DNA of 64,000 nt from Pseudomonas guariconensis (GCF_024127895.1 NZ_JAMYBK010000009.1:1-64000); one strand, 5' to 3'; shown: positions 1-7,477, counted from the first letter of the stretch. Translations and numbers: made by a program. The notes: generated by a model not told the origin, from the letters alone.

Positions 1-61
1 CCAGAACCATGCGCACGGCACGTTCACGGACTTCAGGGGAGTAGGTCGTAGTCTTTTTCAT
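1..61 (-). CDS. IS3-family transposase OrfA, N-terminal fragment (cut by window edge)
   Basis: The minus strand from 61 encodes about 20 residues beginning MKKTTTYSPEVRERAV, the typical start of IS3-family OrfA (HTH_Tnp_1, a DNA-binding helix-turn-helix subunit). OrfA joins OrfB by programmed frameshifting to give the active transposase. The remainder lies beyond position 1, so whether the element is complete cannot be seen. The ATG is preceded by a purine-rich stretch (GAAGATGAGG) within the terminal region of the element, which fits a genuine start. Family assignment rests on this short N-terminal match only. Confidence 0.8.
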   Translation of the reverse strand, partial: MKKTTTYSPEVRERAVRMVL

Positions 62-111
62 GGCCTCATCTTCTCAAGAGTTGAGGCCTCCACGAAACCC
101 GGGGCGGTTCA
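1..111 (-). mobile_element. IS3-family insertion sequence, left-edge partial
   Basis: Only one end of the element is in the window. Read on the minus strand, a terminal sequence beginning TGAACCGCCCCGGG at position 111 looks like an IS3-family (IS51/IS407-like) terminal inverted repeat. It lies about 50 bases upstream of the start of a transposase reading frame at 61. The element breaks into a bacteriocin immunity gene whose last codons are replaced by the IS end. The other inverted repeat and the target duplication are outside the window. Confidence 0.85.
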
Positions 112-296
112 TTTTTTTTAGAATCTACCCTGTAAAGTAGATCGTAGCCAGATGGGTGTTCAGTGATCTTCGCAAAATGTATTAGTAAAGGAGATAGTAT
201 GTGATCTGGTTCGTTTTCGTTGGCTTTGTATATTTCGTGTACTAGGTTTAGAAACTCTTTTTCTGTGTAGTCGCTGAGTTTTTCTTTGTGGGTCAT
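66..296 (-). pseudogene. Bacteriocin (colicin E/S-pyocin DNase) immunity protein, 3' end replaced by IS3 insertion
   Basis: The first ~62 residues match the Im2/Im7/Im8/Im9 immunity family. The N-terminus is KEKLSDYTEKEFL, an acidic stretch follows, then the diagnostic TEHPSGYDLLY (helix III region). These small proteins bind and block a cognate nuclease toxin in the producing cell. Normal length is about 85-90 aa. Here the reading frame runs into the IS end at 111 and the last 14 residues are encoded by IS terminal DNA, so the C-terminal helix with the usual KEWR..NGK motif is lost. The start ATG overlaps the stop of the upstream toxin remnant (ATGA, 293-296), the usual translational coupling of toxin and immunity genes. 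It is probably non-functional. Confidence 0.85.
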
Positions 297-601
297 TGCT
301 TTTCTCCGTAGTGAATTGTGTTGTGATCGAGTGGTGTTACGATTTTAAGGTTGTCCATGTCATAGACTCCCCCATTTTCGCTTATTGGCGTGCTGTGATG
401 AAGTATGAAGGTCGCCGGATTAATATAGTGATCACCATAGGGCACCTTCGGTACATATCCATGCTTTTTCATTCGGAGCAAGCTTTCATCGTCAAACTGC
501 TTAGAAAGCTCAGGGTCATTTGCAACGGCTTTCCAGAACCTCCTTCGGAAAGCACCGCCGTTGGTAGGTGAGTTCTTAGGGTCCGGATAAAGTTGGTTAC
601 G
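293..601 (-). pseudogene. HNH DNase (colicin E9/S-type pyocin) C-terminal remnant
   Basis: An open frame ending at 293 encodes FRRRFWKAVANDPELSKQF near its start and ends with FILHH..PIS..GGVYDMDN....TP..H..IH. This is the HNH/beta-beta-alpha-metal nuclease signature of colicin E2/E7/E8/E9 and S-type pyocins, including the two metal or catalytic histidines of the LHH pair, the DN Asn and the last IH. Only about the last 100 residues survive. The receptor-binding and translocation domains and a proper start are absent; a TTG at 481 is the only start-like codon. Its 5' end abuts the stop of the preceding immunity remnant (597-599), as expected for a recombined cassette. The stop overlaps the following immunity ATG. 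Confidence 0.85.
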
Positions 602-771
602 GTGCTCTGAAGCCTTCCTTGCCGTTTGCTTGCCGCCACTCCTTGAGCAAGTAAGGATTTTTCTGGGGAGCTTTGATCTTTGCTTTCCGGGTAGAAAAAT
701 AGATTGCTGCCTGCCGGATGCTCAGTGACGCGCTCGAAATACTGGATCGAAGGTACTAACACTTCATCCGA
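597..771 (-). pseudogene. Second bacteriocin immunity gene remnant, frameshifted
   Basis: The minus strand from about 771 encodes ACEDKSDEVLVP..QYFERVTEHPAGSNLFFYPESKDQSSPE, clearly the middle of an Im-type immunity protein. After a run of five A (plus-strand T at 658-662) the frame must shift by one base to continue as LLKEWRQANGKEGFRAP and stop at 597-599, the normal C-terminus. The N-terminal 30 or so residues cannot be read in one frame (about 771-870), so further damage is likely there. No cognate nuclease fragment lies immediately upstream. The frameshift could be a sequencing error in a homopolymer, but the poor N-terminus argues for real decay. Confidence 0.75.
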
Positions 772-875
772 TTTATCTTCGCAGGCCCAACACCGGAGAG
801 TACTTCCTGCTTGCCTGGCTTGGTGGGGAAATTTCAGCGTTTCTGTAGGAAAATTCTTGTCGATTGAACGATATG

Positions 876-897
876 CGACCCCGCCGAAGCGAGGTCG
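876..897. other. Perfect 9-bp hairpin with TTCG loop
   Basis: On the minus strand, CGACCTCGC and GCGGGGTCG flank a TTCG tetraloop just after the stop of the intact immunity gene. It may act as a transcript-end or stabilising hairpin. There is no T-run after it on either strand, so it is not a canonical intrinsic terminator. Confidence 0.5.
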
Positions 898-911
898 TTG
901 TTCGACGGTTG

Positions 912-1175
912 TTACGAAGGCTTGAAGCCATCCTTGCCATTTGCTCGTCGCCATTCCTTGACAATTATGAGAATCTGCTCTGGCTCGCCAGCCTCATTTG
1001 ATTCTGGCCAGTAAAGCAGGTCGGTGCCGGCAGGGTGCTCTGTGATTTTTCTAAAGTGCTGTAGTAATGGTACTAGTGCCTCCTCGGGTTCATTCTCGTT
1101 GGCCCTGTCAATTTCACTCAGAAAATCAAGAAATTCTTGCTCCGTGTAGTCACTAAGCTTTTCCTTGAAAATCAT
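912..1175 (-). CDS. Intact colicin E/S-pyocin-type immunity protein (orphan)
   Basis: This 87-aa protein is a full-length member of the Im2/Im8/Im9 family, cytoplasmic inhibitors that bind the HNH DNase domain of a colicin or pyocin. It has the N-terminal KEKLSDYTEQEFL helix, the acidic ANENEPEE specificity region, the conserved TEHPAGTDLLYWP segment and the C-terminal VKEWRRANGKDGF. I chose the ATG at 1175 because it overlaps the stop of the nuclease remnant (ATGA, 1172-1175) and matches the family start. A longer frame exists only because a frameshift in the toxin remnant puts both in one frame. The cognate toxin next to it is broken, so this is an orphan immunity gene. It could still protect against a related strain's bacteriocin (inference). 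Confidence 0.9.
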   Translation of the reverse strand: MIFKEKLSDYTEQEFLDFLSEIDRANENEPEEALVPLLQHFRKITEHPAGTDLLYWPESNEAGEPEQILIIVKEWRRANGKDGFKPS

Positions 1176-1465
1176 TGCTTTTCTCCGTAATGAATTCGGT
1201 TGTAGGCCAGCGGGGTCACCGACTTTGATGTTATCCATGTCGTATACTCCGCCACCTTCGCTGATTGGAATGGTATGGTGAAGCACGAAGCTTGCAGAGC
1301 CGAGATGAATATCTCCATCATGTACTATTGGCGCGCCCTCTCCGCGAGTGGTTTCTCCAAGCCAAATCCCTGTTACCTTCTCGCCGACTCCTACAGCGCT
1401 CCCAGGCTCGAACCGTGGGCTTCTGAATACCACCAGAATCGGTGGTAACCCTCTGAGAGGCGAGA
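1172..1465 (-). pseudogene. HNH DNase bacteriocin remnant with internal deletion and frameshift
   Basis: From about 1465 the minus strand reads LPPILVVFRSPRFEPGSAVG then TGIWLGETTRGEGAP, the linker and first strand of the pyocin-type HNH cytotoxic domain. It then jumps straight to HLGSASFVLHH.IPISEGGGVYDMDN, omitting the roughly 50 residues that normally hold the FR..FW..V..DPEL helices. An extra base in the CC run at 1219-1220 shifts the frame; removing it restores VTPLAYNRIHYGEKQ and a stop at 1172-1174 that overlaps the immunity ATG. With no start, no upstream domains, a deletion and a frameshift, it cannot encode an active toxin. Confidence 0.82.
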
Positions 1466-1533
1466 GTGGGCAGACTATTGGTAATGATTGAGTCGCGCTT
1501 GCTTCCCCGGCTTGACGCTCTCGTCAGGCACCC

Positions 1534-2013
1534 TCAAATATGCTTCTCCGATACCGGAATCACCCGCCGTTCCTTCACCGCCTTGTACGAAAAGCTCGAA
1601 TAGATCTCCTTCACCCCCGGCAATGACTGCAGCACTTCCCGCGCGAACGCCCCGAACGACTCCAGGTCCCGCGCCAGGATCTCCAGCAGAAAGTCATACC
1701 GCCCGGAGATGTTGTGGCAGGCGACGATCTCGGGAATCTCCATCAGCCGCTGTTCGAAGGCGCGGGCCACGTCCTTGGTGTGGGTTTCCATCATGATGCT
1801 GACGAAGGCGGTGACGCCGAAGCCCAGGGACTTGGGCGAGAGAATGGCCTGGTAGCCGGTGATGTAGCCGTTGTCTTCCAGCAGCTTGACTCGCCGCCAG
1901 CAGGGCGAGGTGGTCAGGGCGACCTGGTCGGCCAGTTCGGAAACGGTGAGGCGGGCGTTGTCCTGCAGGGCGGCGAGCAGGGCGCGATCGGTGCGGTCGA
2001 GGCTCGAAGGCAT
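1534..2013 (-). CDS. mdeR: Lrp/AsnC-family regulator MdeR
   Basis: This 159-aa protein has an N-terminal AsnC-type winged helix (LDRTDRALLAALQDNARLTVSELA, then SPCWRRVKLLE) and a C-terminal RAM/AsnC effector domain (ACHNISGRYDFLLEI). It lies divergent to methionine gamma-lyase, the arrangement described for P. putida mdeR-mdeA, where MdeR is needed for mdeA expression. I chose the ATG at 2013 because a perfect AGGAGG sits just upstream on the minus strand; an upstream in-frame ATG at 2049 lacks one. Its ligand is likely methionine or a related amino acid (inference). The 127-bp divergent gap (2014-2140) is AT-richer and should hold its operator. Confidence 0.9.
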   Translation of the reverse strand: MPSSLDRTDRALLAALQDNARLTVSELADQVALTTSPCWRRVKLLEDNGYITGYQAILSPKSLGFGVTAFVSIMMETHTKDVARAFEQRLMEIPEIVACHNISGRYDFLLEILARDLESFGAFAREVLQSLPGVKEIYSSFSYKAVKERRVIPVSEKHI

Positions 2014-2140
2014 GGTTTGCCCTCCTGGTTCTGTATTTGTTGTTTTCATTCCAAAAGATGCGCCATCGCGTGGGCAACTTTGGAAAAAACCGGGTAGGTC
2101 GGTGGCATAAGCTTATAACAAACCACCAGAGACTGTTGCC

Positions 2141-3337
2141 ATGCGCGACTCCAACAACAACAGCGGTTTTTCCACACGGGCCATCCACCACGGCTATGAC
2201 CCGCTCTCCCATGGTGGTGCGCTGGTACCGCCGGTGTACCAGACCGCTACCTATGCCTTCCCCACCGTCGAGTACGGTGCCGCCTGTTTCGCCGGCGAAG
2301 AGGGCGGGCACTTCTACAGCCGCATCTCCAACCCGACCCTGGCCCTGCTGGAACAACGCATGGCCTCGCTGGAAGGAGGGGAAGCCGGGTTGGCCCTGGC
2401 GTCGGGAATGGGTGCCATCACCTCGACACTGTGGACCCTGCTGCGCCCAGGTGATGAGTTGATCGTCGGGCGTACCTTGTACGGCTGCACCTTCGCCTAC
2501 CTGCACCACGGCATCGGCGAGTTCGGTGTCAAGATCAAGCACGTCGACCTCAACGACCTGAAGGCACTGAAGGCGGCCATCACGCCAAGGACGCGGATGA
2601 TCTACTTCGAAACCCCAGCCAACCCCAACATGCAACTGGTGGATATCGCCGCCGTGGCCGACGCCGTCCGTGGCCAGGATATCCAGGTGGTGGTCGACAA
2701 CACCTACTGCACCCCGTACCTGCAGCGCCCACTGGAACTGGGGGCCGACCTGGTGGTGCATTCGGCGACCAAGTACCTGGGCGGCCACGGGGACATCACT
2801 GCCGGCCTGGTGGTGGGGCGCAAGGCGCTACTGGATCGCATCCGCCTGGAAGGGCTCAAGGACATGACCGGTGCGGTTCTTTCGCCCCACGATGCCGCGT
2901 TGCTGATGCGTGGCATCAAGACCCTGGCCCTGCGCATGGACCGCCACTGCGGCAATGCCCAGCAGGCGGCCGAGTTCCTGGCGCGCCAACCCCAGGTGGA
3001 ACTGATCCATTACCCGGGCCTGCCGGCCTTCGCCCAGTACGCACTGGCCCGGCGGCAGATGCGCCTACCGGGCGGGATGATCGCCTTCGAGCTCAAGGGC
3101 GGGATCGAGGCCGGGCGGCGCTTCATGAACGCCCTGCAACTGTTCAGCCGGGCGGTGAGCCTGGGCGATGCCGAGTCGCTGGCGCAGCACCCGGCGAGCA
3201 TGACCCATTCCAGCTATACCCCTGAGGAGCGGGCTCATCACGGGATTTCCGAAGGTTTGGTGCGCTTGTCGGTGGGTCTGGAAGACATCGAGGACCTGCT
3301 TGCCGATATTGCCCAGGCACTGAAGGCCTGTGCCTGA
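2141..3337 (+). CDS. mdeA: L-methionine gamma-lyase (PLP enzyme)
   Basis: The enzyme cleaves L-methionine to methanethiol, 2-oxobutyrate and ammonia in the cytoplasm. The 398 aa length equals that of the characterised P. putida enzyme and aligns with it, from memory, without gaps. Visible features are the Tyr/Arg phosphate-binding segment HFYSRISNP (~57-65), the LYGCTF motif whose Cys is at ~116 and distinguishes MGL from other Cys/Met-metabolism PLP enzymes, the SATKYLGGHGD PLP-lysine motif (Lys ~211), and KDMTGAVLS (Lys/Asp ~240-241). It is divergent from mdeR and overlaps the region of mdeB, so it is probably cotranscribed with mdeB. Cystathionine gamma-lyase is the main alternative, but the LYGC Cys and the neighbours favour MGL. 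Confidence 0.95.
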   Translation: MRDSNNNSGFSTRAIHHGYDPLSHGGALVPPVYQTATYAFPTVEYGAACFAGEEGGHFYSRISNPTLALLEQRMASLEGGEAGLALASGMGAITSTLWTLLRPGDELIVGRTLYGCTFAYLHHGIGEFGVKIKHVDLNDLKALKAAITPRTRMIYFETPANPNMQLVDIAAVADAVRGQDIQVVVDNTYCTPYLQRPLELGADLVVHSATKYLGGHGDITAGLVVGRKALLDRIRLEGLKDMTGAVLSPHDAALLMRGIKTLALRMDRHCGNAQQAAEFLARQPQVELIHYPGLPAFAQYALARRQMRLPGGMIAFELKGGIEAGRRFMNALQLFSRAVSLGDAESLAQHPASMTHSSYTPEERAHHGISEGLVRLSVGLEDIEDLLADIAQALKACA

Positions 3338-3362
3338 TGAACCTGCAGCGGAATTGGACGCG

Positions 3363-6050
3363 ATGATGAACGCCAACGAGCCGTTGACGCCTCAGGGCGA
3401 AGACCTGGACAGTGACCCGGCGGAAACCGCCGAGTGGTGCGAGGCGCTCGAATCGACCCTGGCCCACTGTGGCCCGGCGCGGGCGCGCTATTTGCTGCAG
3501 CGGCTGCAGGCCCATGCCTTGGAACTGGGCCTGGCGCGCGAAGCCCAGCCGTTTTCCGCCTACCGCAACACCTTGCCGGTGGAGCAGCAGGGCACCTATC
3601 CCGGCGATCTGGAGCTCGATGAGCACATCACCAGCATCCTGCGCTGGAATGCGTTGGCCATGGTGGTCCGGGCCAATCACGCCTATGGCGAGCTGGGTGG
3701 GCATATCGCCAGTTATGCTTCGGCGGCGGAGATCTTCGAGGTGGGCTTCCAGCACTTCTTCCGTGGCGAAGGTGACGGCGCACGACGCACCGGTGACCTG
3801 GTGTTCTTCCAGCCCCATTCGGCACCGGGCATTTATGCCCGGGCGTTTCTCGAAGGGCGTTTGAGCGAAGAGCAACTGGGTAATTATCGCCAGGAGGTTG
3901 CAGGCGACGGCCTGTGCTCCTATCCACACCCCTGGCTGATGCCCGGGTTCTGGCAGTTCCCCACCGGCTCCATGGGCATCGGGCCGCTCAATGCCATCTA
4001 CCAGGCGCGCTTCATGCGTTACCTGCAGCATCGTGGCCTGCTCGACACATCCGCACGGCATGTCTGGGGCGTGTTCGGCGACGGTGAGATGGACGAGCCG
4101 GAGTCGATCGCCGGTCTGACCCTGGCCGCGCGGGAAGGCCTGGACAACCTGACGTTCATCGTCAACTGCAACCTGCAGCGCCTGGACGGCCCGGTGCGCG
4201 GCAATGGCCAGATCATCCAGGAGCTGGAAGCCTTGTTCAGCGGGGCCGGCTGGAACGTGATCAAGGTGCTCTGGGGCTCGGAATGGGATGCGCTGTTCGC
4301 TCGCGACCACGAACACGCGCTGCTGCGCCAGTTGGCCGCGACCCCGGATGGGCAGTTCCAGACCCTCGGCGCCAAGGACGGCACCTACAACCTGGAGCAC
4401 TTCTTCAACCAGCATCCGGCCTTGCAGCGCCTGGTGGCGCACATGAACTGCGACGAGATCAATGCCCTCAAGCGCGGCGGTCACGATTTTCGCAAGCTGC
4501 ATGCGGCCTATGCAGCAGCCAAGGCTTGCAAGGGACGGCCGACGGTGATCCTGGCCAAGACCAAGAAGGGCTATGGCATGAGCAGTGCCGGCGAGTCGCG
4601 AATGACCGCGCACCAGGCCAAGAAGCTCGACGTCCAGGCGTTGTTGGCGTTTCGCGACCGCTTCCACTTGCCTCTCTCCGACGAGGCGGTGGAGCAGTTG
4701 CGCTTCTACCGCCCGGCCGAGGACAGCCCAGAGATGGTCTACCTGCGCCAGCGTCGCGCGGCGCTCGGCGGGCCGTTGCCGGTGCGGCGCACGGACTGCC
4801 GGCCGCTGCCGCTGCCAAGCCTGGAGGATTGCGCAGGCTTCGCCCTGCAGGCCGACAACAAGGAGATGTCCACCACCATGGCGGCCGTGCGCCTGCTCGG
4901 CCATTGGCTCAAGGCACCGCAACTGGGGCCTCGGGTGGTGCCGATCGTCGCCGACGAGGCGCGCACCTTCGGCATGGCCAGCCTGTTTCGCCAGATCGGC
5001 ATCTACTCGGCCTGCGGCCAGCGCTACGAGCCCGAGGACGCCGGTTCGCTGCTGACCTACAAGGAGGCCCGCGACGGCCAGTTGCTGGAGGAGGGTATCA
5101 CCGAGGCCGGGGCGATCTCGTCATGGATCGCGGCGGCGACGGCCTATGCGGTGCACGGCGAGCCGATGCTGCCGGTGTACATCTACTACTCGATGTTCGG
5201 CTTCCAGCGGGTCGGCGACCTGATCTGGGCCGCCGCCGACCAGCGCGCCCGTGGCCTGTTGCTGGGGGCGACCGCCGGGCGCACCACCCTGGGAGGCGAA
5301 GGCCTGCAGCACCAGGATGGCTCCAGCCTGGTGATGGCGGCCCTGGTGCCCAACTGCCGGGCCTGGGACCCGTGTTTCGCCGGCGAGTTGGCGGTGATCC
5401 TCGACCATGCGGCACGGCGCATGCTGGTGGAGCAGCGCGACGAGTTCCACTATGTGGCGGTGATGAACGAAAACTATCCACAACCGTCGTTGCCGGAGAC
5501 GGTACGGGACGATGTGCTGCGCGGCATGTACCGCTTCGCCCGGCAGCAGGCCTTGCAACCACGGGGCCGGGTGCGTTTGCTGGGGTCGGGAGCGATCCTG
5601 CGCGAGGTGATCGCTGCCAGCGAGTTGCTGGCCCTCGAATGGCAGGTCGACAGCGAGGTGTTCAGCGTCACCAGTTTCAGCGAGTTGGCGCGCCAGGCGC
5701 GAGATGTGCAACGGGCGGCGATGCAAGGCAAGGGGGATGAAGAAGACTGCCATGTGCGCCGCTGCCTGCAGGGGGATGCGCCAGTGATTGCCGCCAGCGA
5801 CTATGCGCGGGCCTGGCCGCAGTTGATCGCCGAGTATGTGCAGGCGCCCTACATGACGCTGGGGACCGATGGCTTCGGGCGTAGCGATACGCGTCAGCAG
5901 TTGCGGCGGTTCTTCGAGGTGGATCGCTACAGCGTGGTGTTGGCGGCGCTCTACAGCCTGGTGCGGCAGGGGCGGTTGGGCGAGGAGGTGCTGGAGCAGG
6001 CGCGGGGGCGGTATCAGGTGGAGCAGGTCGATGCACCTTGGTATCGGTGA
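3363..6050 (+). CDS. mdeB: MdeB, homodimeric-type E1 (pyruvate/2-oxobutyrate dehydrogenase E1)
   Basis: This is a thiamine-diphosphate E1 of the AceE family (about 895 aa from the chosen start). It has the TPP-binding GDGEMDEPES...N segment near residues 240-275, a transketolase pyrimidine domain (GAISSWIAAATAYA, FQRVGDLIWAAADQ) and the C-terminal domain. Next to mdeA, its expected substrate is the 2-oxobutyrate released from methionine, decarboxylated toward propionyl-CoA with a borrowed E2/E3, as described for P. putida mdeB. A GTG at 3330 would overlap the end of mdeA and add 11 residues. I prefer the ATG-ATG at 3363/3366, where the family N-terminus begins. No E2 or E3 gene follows. Ordinary AceE is the alternative, but aceE normally sits with aceF. 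Confidence 0.88.
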   Translation: MMNANEPLTPQGEDLDSDPAETAEWCEALESTLAHCGPARARYLLQRLQAHALELGLAREAQPFSAYRNTLPVEQQGTYPGDLELDEHITSILRWNALAMVVRANHAYGELGGHIASYASAAEIFEVGFQHFFRGEGDGARRTGDLVFFQPHSAPGIYARAFLEGRLSEEQLGNYRQEVAGDGLCSYPHPWLMPGFWQFPTGSMGIGPLNAIYQARFMRYLQHRGLLDTSARHVWGVFGDGEMDEPESIAGLTLAAREGLDNLTFIVNCNLQRLDGPVRGNGQIIQELEALFSGAGWNVIKVLWGSEWDALFARDHEHALLRQLAATPDGQFQTLGAKDGTYNLEHFFNQHPALQRLVAHMNCDEINALKRGGHDFRKLHAAYAAAKACKGRPTVILAKTKKGYGMSSAGESRMTAHQAKKLDVQALLAFRDRFHLPLSDEAVEQLRFYRPAEDSPEMVYLRQRRAALGGPLPVRRTDCRPLPLPSLEDCAGFALQADNKEMSTTMAAVRLLGHWLKAPQLGPRVVPIVADEARTFGMASLFRQIGIYSACGQRYEPEDAGSLLTYKEARDGQLLEEGITEAGAISSWIAAATAYAVHGEPMLPVYIYYSMFGFQRVGDLIWAAADQRARGLLLGATAGRTTLGGEGLQHQDGSSLVMAALVPNCRAWDPCFAGELAVILDHAARRMLVEQRDEFHYVAVMNENYPQPSLPETVRDDVLRGMYRFARQQALQPRGRVRLLGSGAILREVIAASELLALEWQVDSEVFSVTSFSELARQARDVQRAAMQGKGDEEDCHVRRCLQGDAPVIAASDYARAWPQLIAEYVQAPYMTLGTDGFGRSDTRQQLRRFFEVDRYSVVLAALYSLVRQGRLGEEVLEQARGRYQVEQVDAPWYR

Positions 6051-6080
6051 TCGAGCCCTGATTCGTGCGCACCACAAGCT

Positions 6081-6180
6081 CCTGTGGCAGCCGGCTTGCC
6101 GGCGATGGGGCGCGAAGCGGCGCAAATGGCGGCTGTAAAACCTTGGTCGACTGACATGAGGGCTTGCCCGCGAGTGGGCC
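6081..6180. repeat. REP-type repeat with attached GGGGC...GCCCC unit
   Basis: After mdeB comes CCTGTGGCAGCCGGCTTGCC, an imperfect Pseudomonas REP core. It is followed by ATGGGGCGCGAAGCGGCGC, an AAATGGCGG stretch and GTCGACTGAC. The same order (GGGGCGCGAAGCGGC, AAATGGCGG, ...ACTGAC) recurs at 11231-11282, so this is a shared mobile-like repeat. It separates convergent mdeB and zapG. Confidence 0.7.
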
Positions 6181-6199
6181 AGGGCAGGCGAGCAACCCT

Positions 6200-6223
6200 A
6201 AAAAAGGCCTCTTACGAGGCCTT
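6200..6223 (-). terminator. Intrinsic terminator of zapG
   Basis: On the minus strand an AAGGCCTC/GAGGCCTT stem with a 4-base loop ends in a run of six T. It lies about 17 bases past the zapG stop. Confidence 0.88.
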
Positions 6224-6239
6224 CTGCATTCCAGTCATT

Positions 6240-6677
6240 TCAACGCTTGAGCCCGTAGCTCTCATCGAGCATGCCCGGTGAGTTCGGCGACTTGGGCGCA
6301 TAGTCGCGCGGCACTTCGGCGGTGTCCTTCGGTGGCGTCAGGCGATCGCGAGGCCCCTGGGCCGCTTCGGAGTGCAGGGCCGCCAGCAGGCGCTGGCGGG
6401 TCAGCTCGTCGAGGGCCAGGCGGTTGGCGCCGTCGGCCAGGTGGTCCTGGACGTCCTGGTAGCTCTGGGTCAGTTTCTTGACCAGCGCGGCAGTGCTGTT
6501 GAAGTGGGTCACCACTTCGTTCTGGTAGTTGTCGAAACGCTGCTGGATGTCGTCCAGCTGGCGTTGGGTGCTGCTCGGCGCGGCGTTGGGCAACAGGCGG
6601 GCCACCACGAAGCCGACCACCACGCCGACGACCAGGGCCAGGGTCGGCAACAACCAAACAAGGAGCGAGAGTTCCAC
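6240..6677 (-). CDS. zapG: ZapG (YhcB, DUF1043) inner-membrane cell-envelope protein
   Basis: This 145-aa protein has one N-terminal membrane helix (LLVWLLPTLALVVGVVVGFVVA, ~5-27). A cytoplasmic coiled coil with the family signature RQLDDIQQRFDNYQNEV...HF..TA.LV..L..SY..V..HLA follows, then a disordered Pro-rich tail. YhcB/ZapG links peptidoglycan synthesis, division and the FtsZ ring in enterobacteria. The start is a GTG (6677-6675) placed seven bases after a strong AGGAAGG. It is monocistronic with its own terminator and is divergent from the hydrolase gene at 6817. Confidence 0.9.
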   Translation of the reverse strand: MELSLLVWLLPTLALVVGVVVGFVVARLLPNAAPSSTQRQLDDIQQRFDNYQNEVVTHFNSTAALVKKLTQSYQDVQDHLADGANRLALDELTRQRLLAALHSEAAQGPRDRLTPPKDTAEVPRDYAPKSPNSPGMLDESYGLKR

Positions 6678-6816
6678 GAGTCCTTCCTCTATAAACGGCT
6701 TTGCTTTACGTTAACGGCTCAGACCTGCGCTGTATACCGCGAGCGATCGCAAATATTTCAGAACAGAATTCCTCAGCTAGACGAGTCGACCCACCCCCGG
6801 GTCACGGAGTAGTGCC

Positions 6817-7452
6817 TTGCTTATCCGCGAAACCCCCTTGTTCATCGATGGCCCCAGCGGCCAGCTGGAAGCCTTGTACCTGGACGTGGCCGATGCCCGT
6901 GGTGCCGTGCTGATCTGCCACCCCAACCCGGTCCAGGGCGGCACCATGCTCAACAAGGTGGTCTCGACCCTGCAACGCACCGCCCGCGATGCCGGCTACG
7001 TCACCCTGCGCTTCAACTACCGCGGCGTCGGCCAGAGCGCCGGCAGCCACGACATGGGCGCCGGCGAGGTGGCCGATGCCCAGGCTGCCGCGGCCTGGCT
7101 GCGGGCCAAGCACCCCGAACTGCCCCTGGTGCTGATGGGCTTCTCCTTCGGTGGTTTCGTCGCGGCCAGCCTGGCCGGGCGCCTGGAGGCCGACGCGGTG
7201 CAACTGCAGCACCTGTTCATGATCGCCCCGGCGGTGATGCGCCTGAACGAGCAGTTCCCGCTGCCGCAGCGTTGCCCGCTGACGGTGGTGCAGCCGGACG
7301 CCGACGAAGTCGTCGATCCGCCGTTGGTCTACGAATGGTCCGACACCCTGTCGCGCCCCCATGAGCTGCTGAAAGTGGCAGAATGCGGACACTTCTTCCA
7401 TGGCAAGCTGACCGATCTGAAGGATCTGGTGCTGCCGCGTCTTTCGAACTGA
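6817..7452 (+). CDS. Alpha/beta hydrolase
   Basis: This 211-aa cytoplasmic alpha/beta hydrolase has an oxyanion-loop-like HPNPVQGGTM early on, then FNYRGVGQS, the nucleophile elbow GFSFGG (Ser ~110), and late Asp (QPDADEVVD) and His (CGHFFHG) that complete a catalytic triad. The family resembles small dienelactone-hydrolase/YP esterase-like proteins; the substrate is unknown. The frame starts at TTG 6817 with GGAG about eight bases upstream. I see no ATG or GTG in frame near the family N-terminus. It is 25 bases upstream of trpS and probably cotranscribed. Confidence 0.82.
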   Translation: MLIRETPLFIDGPSGQLEALYLDVADARGAVLICHPNPVQGGTMLNKVVSTLQRTARDAGYVTLRFNYRGVGQSAGSHDMGAGEVADAQAAAAWLRAKHPELPLVLMGFSFGGFVAASLAGRLEADAVQLQHLFMIAPAVMRLNEQFPLPQRCPLTVVQPDADEVVDPPLVYEWSDTLSRPHELLKVAECGHFFHGKLTDLKDLVLPRLSN

Positions 7453-7477
7453 GCCTAGCCTGATCAAGCGATAACCC

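Noticed and set aside
469..954. 161-codon minus frame read as a single protein
   Set aside because: It mixes part of an immunity remnant with out-of-frame DNA on both sides; the genuine C-terminus lies in another frame after the A-run.
3144..4922. Long minus-strand open frame (592 codons) opposite mdeB
   Set aside because: It is antisense to a clear E1 enzyme in high-GC DNA, where third-position GC bias opens long shadow frames. The translation is His/Gln/Val-rich with no recognisable domain.
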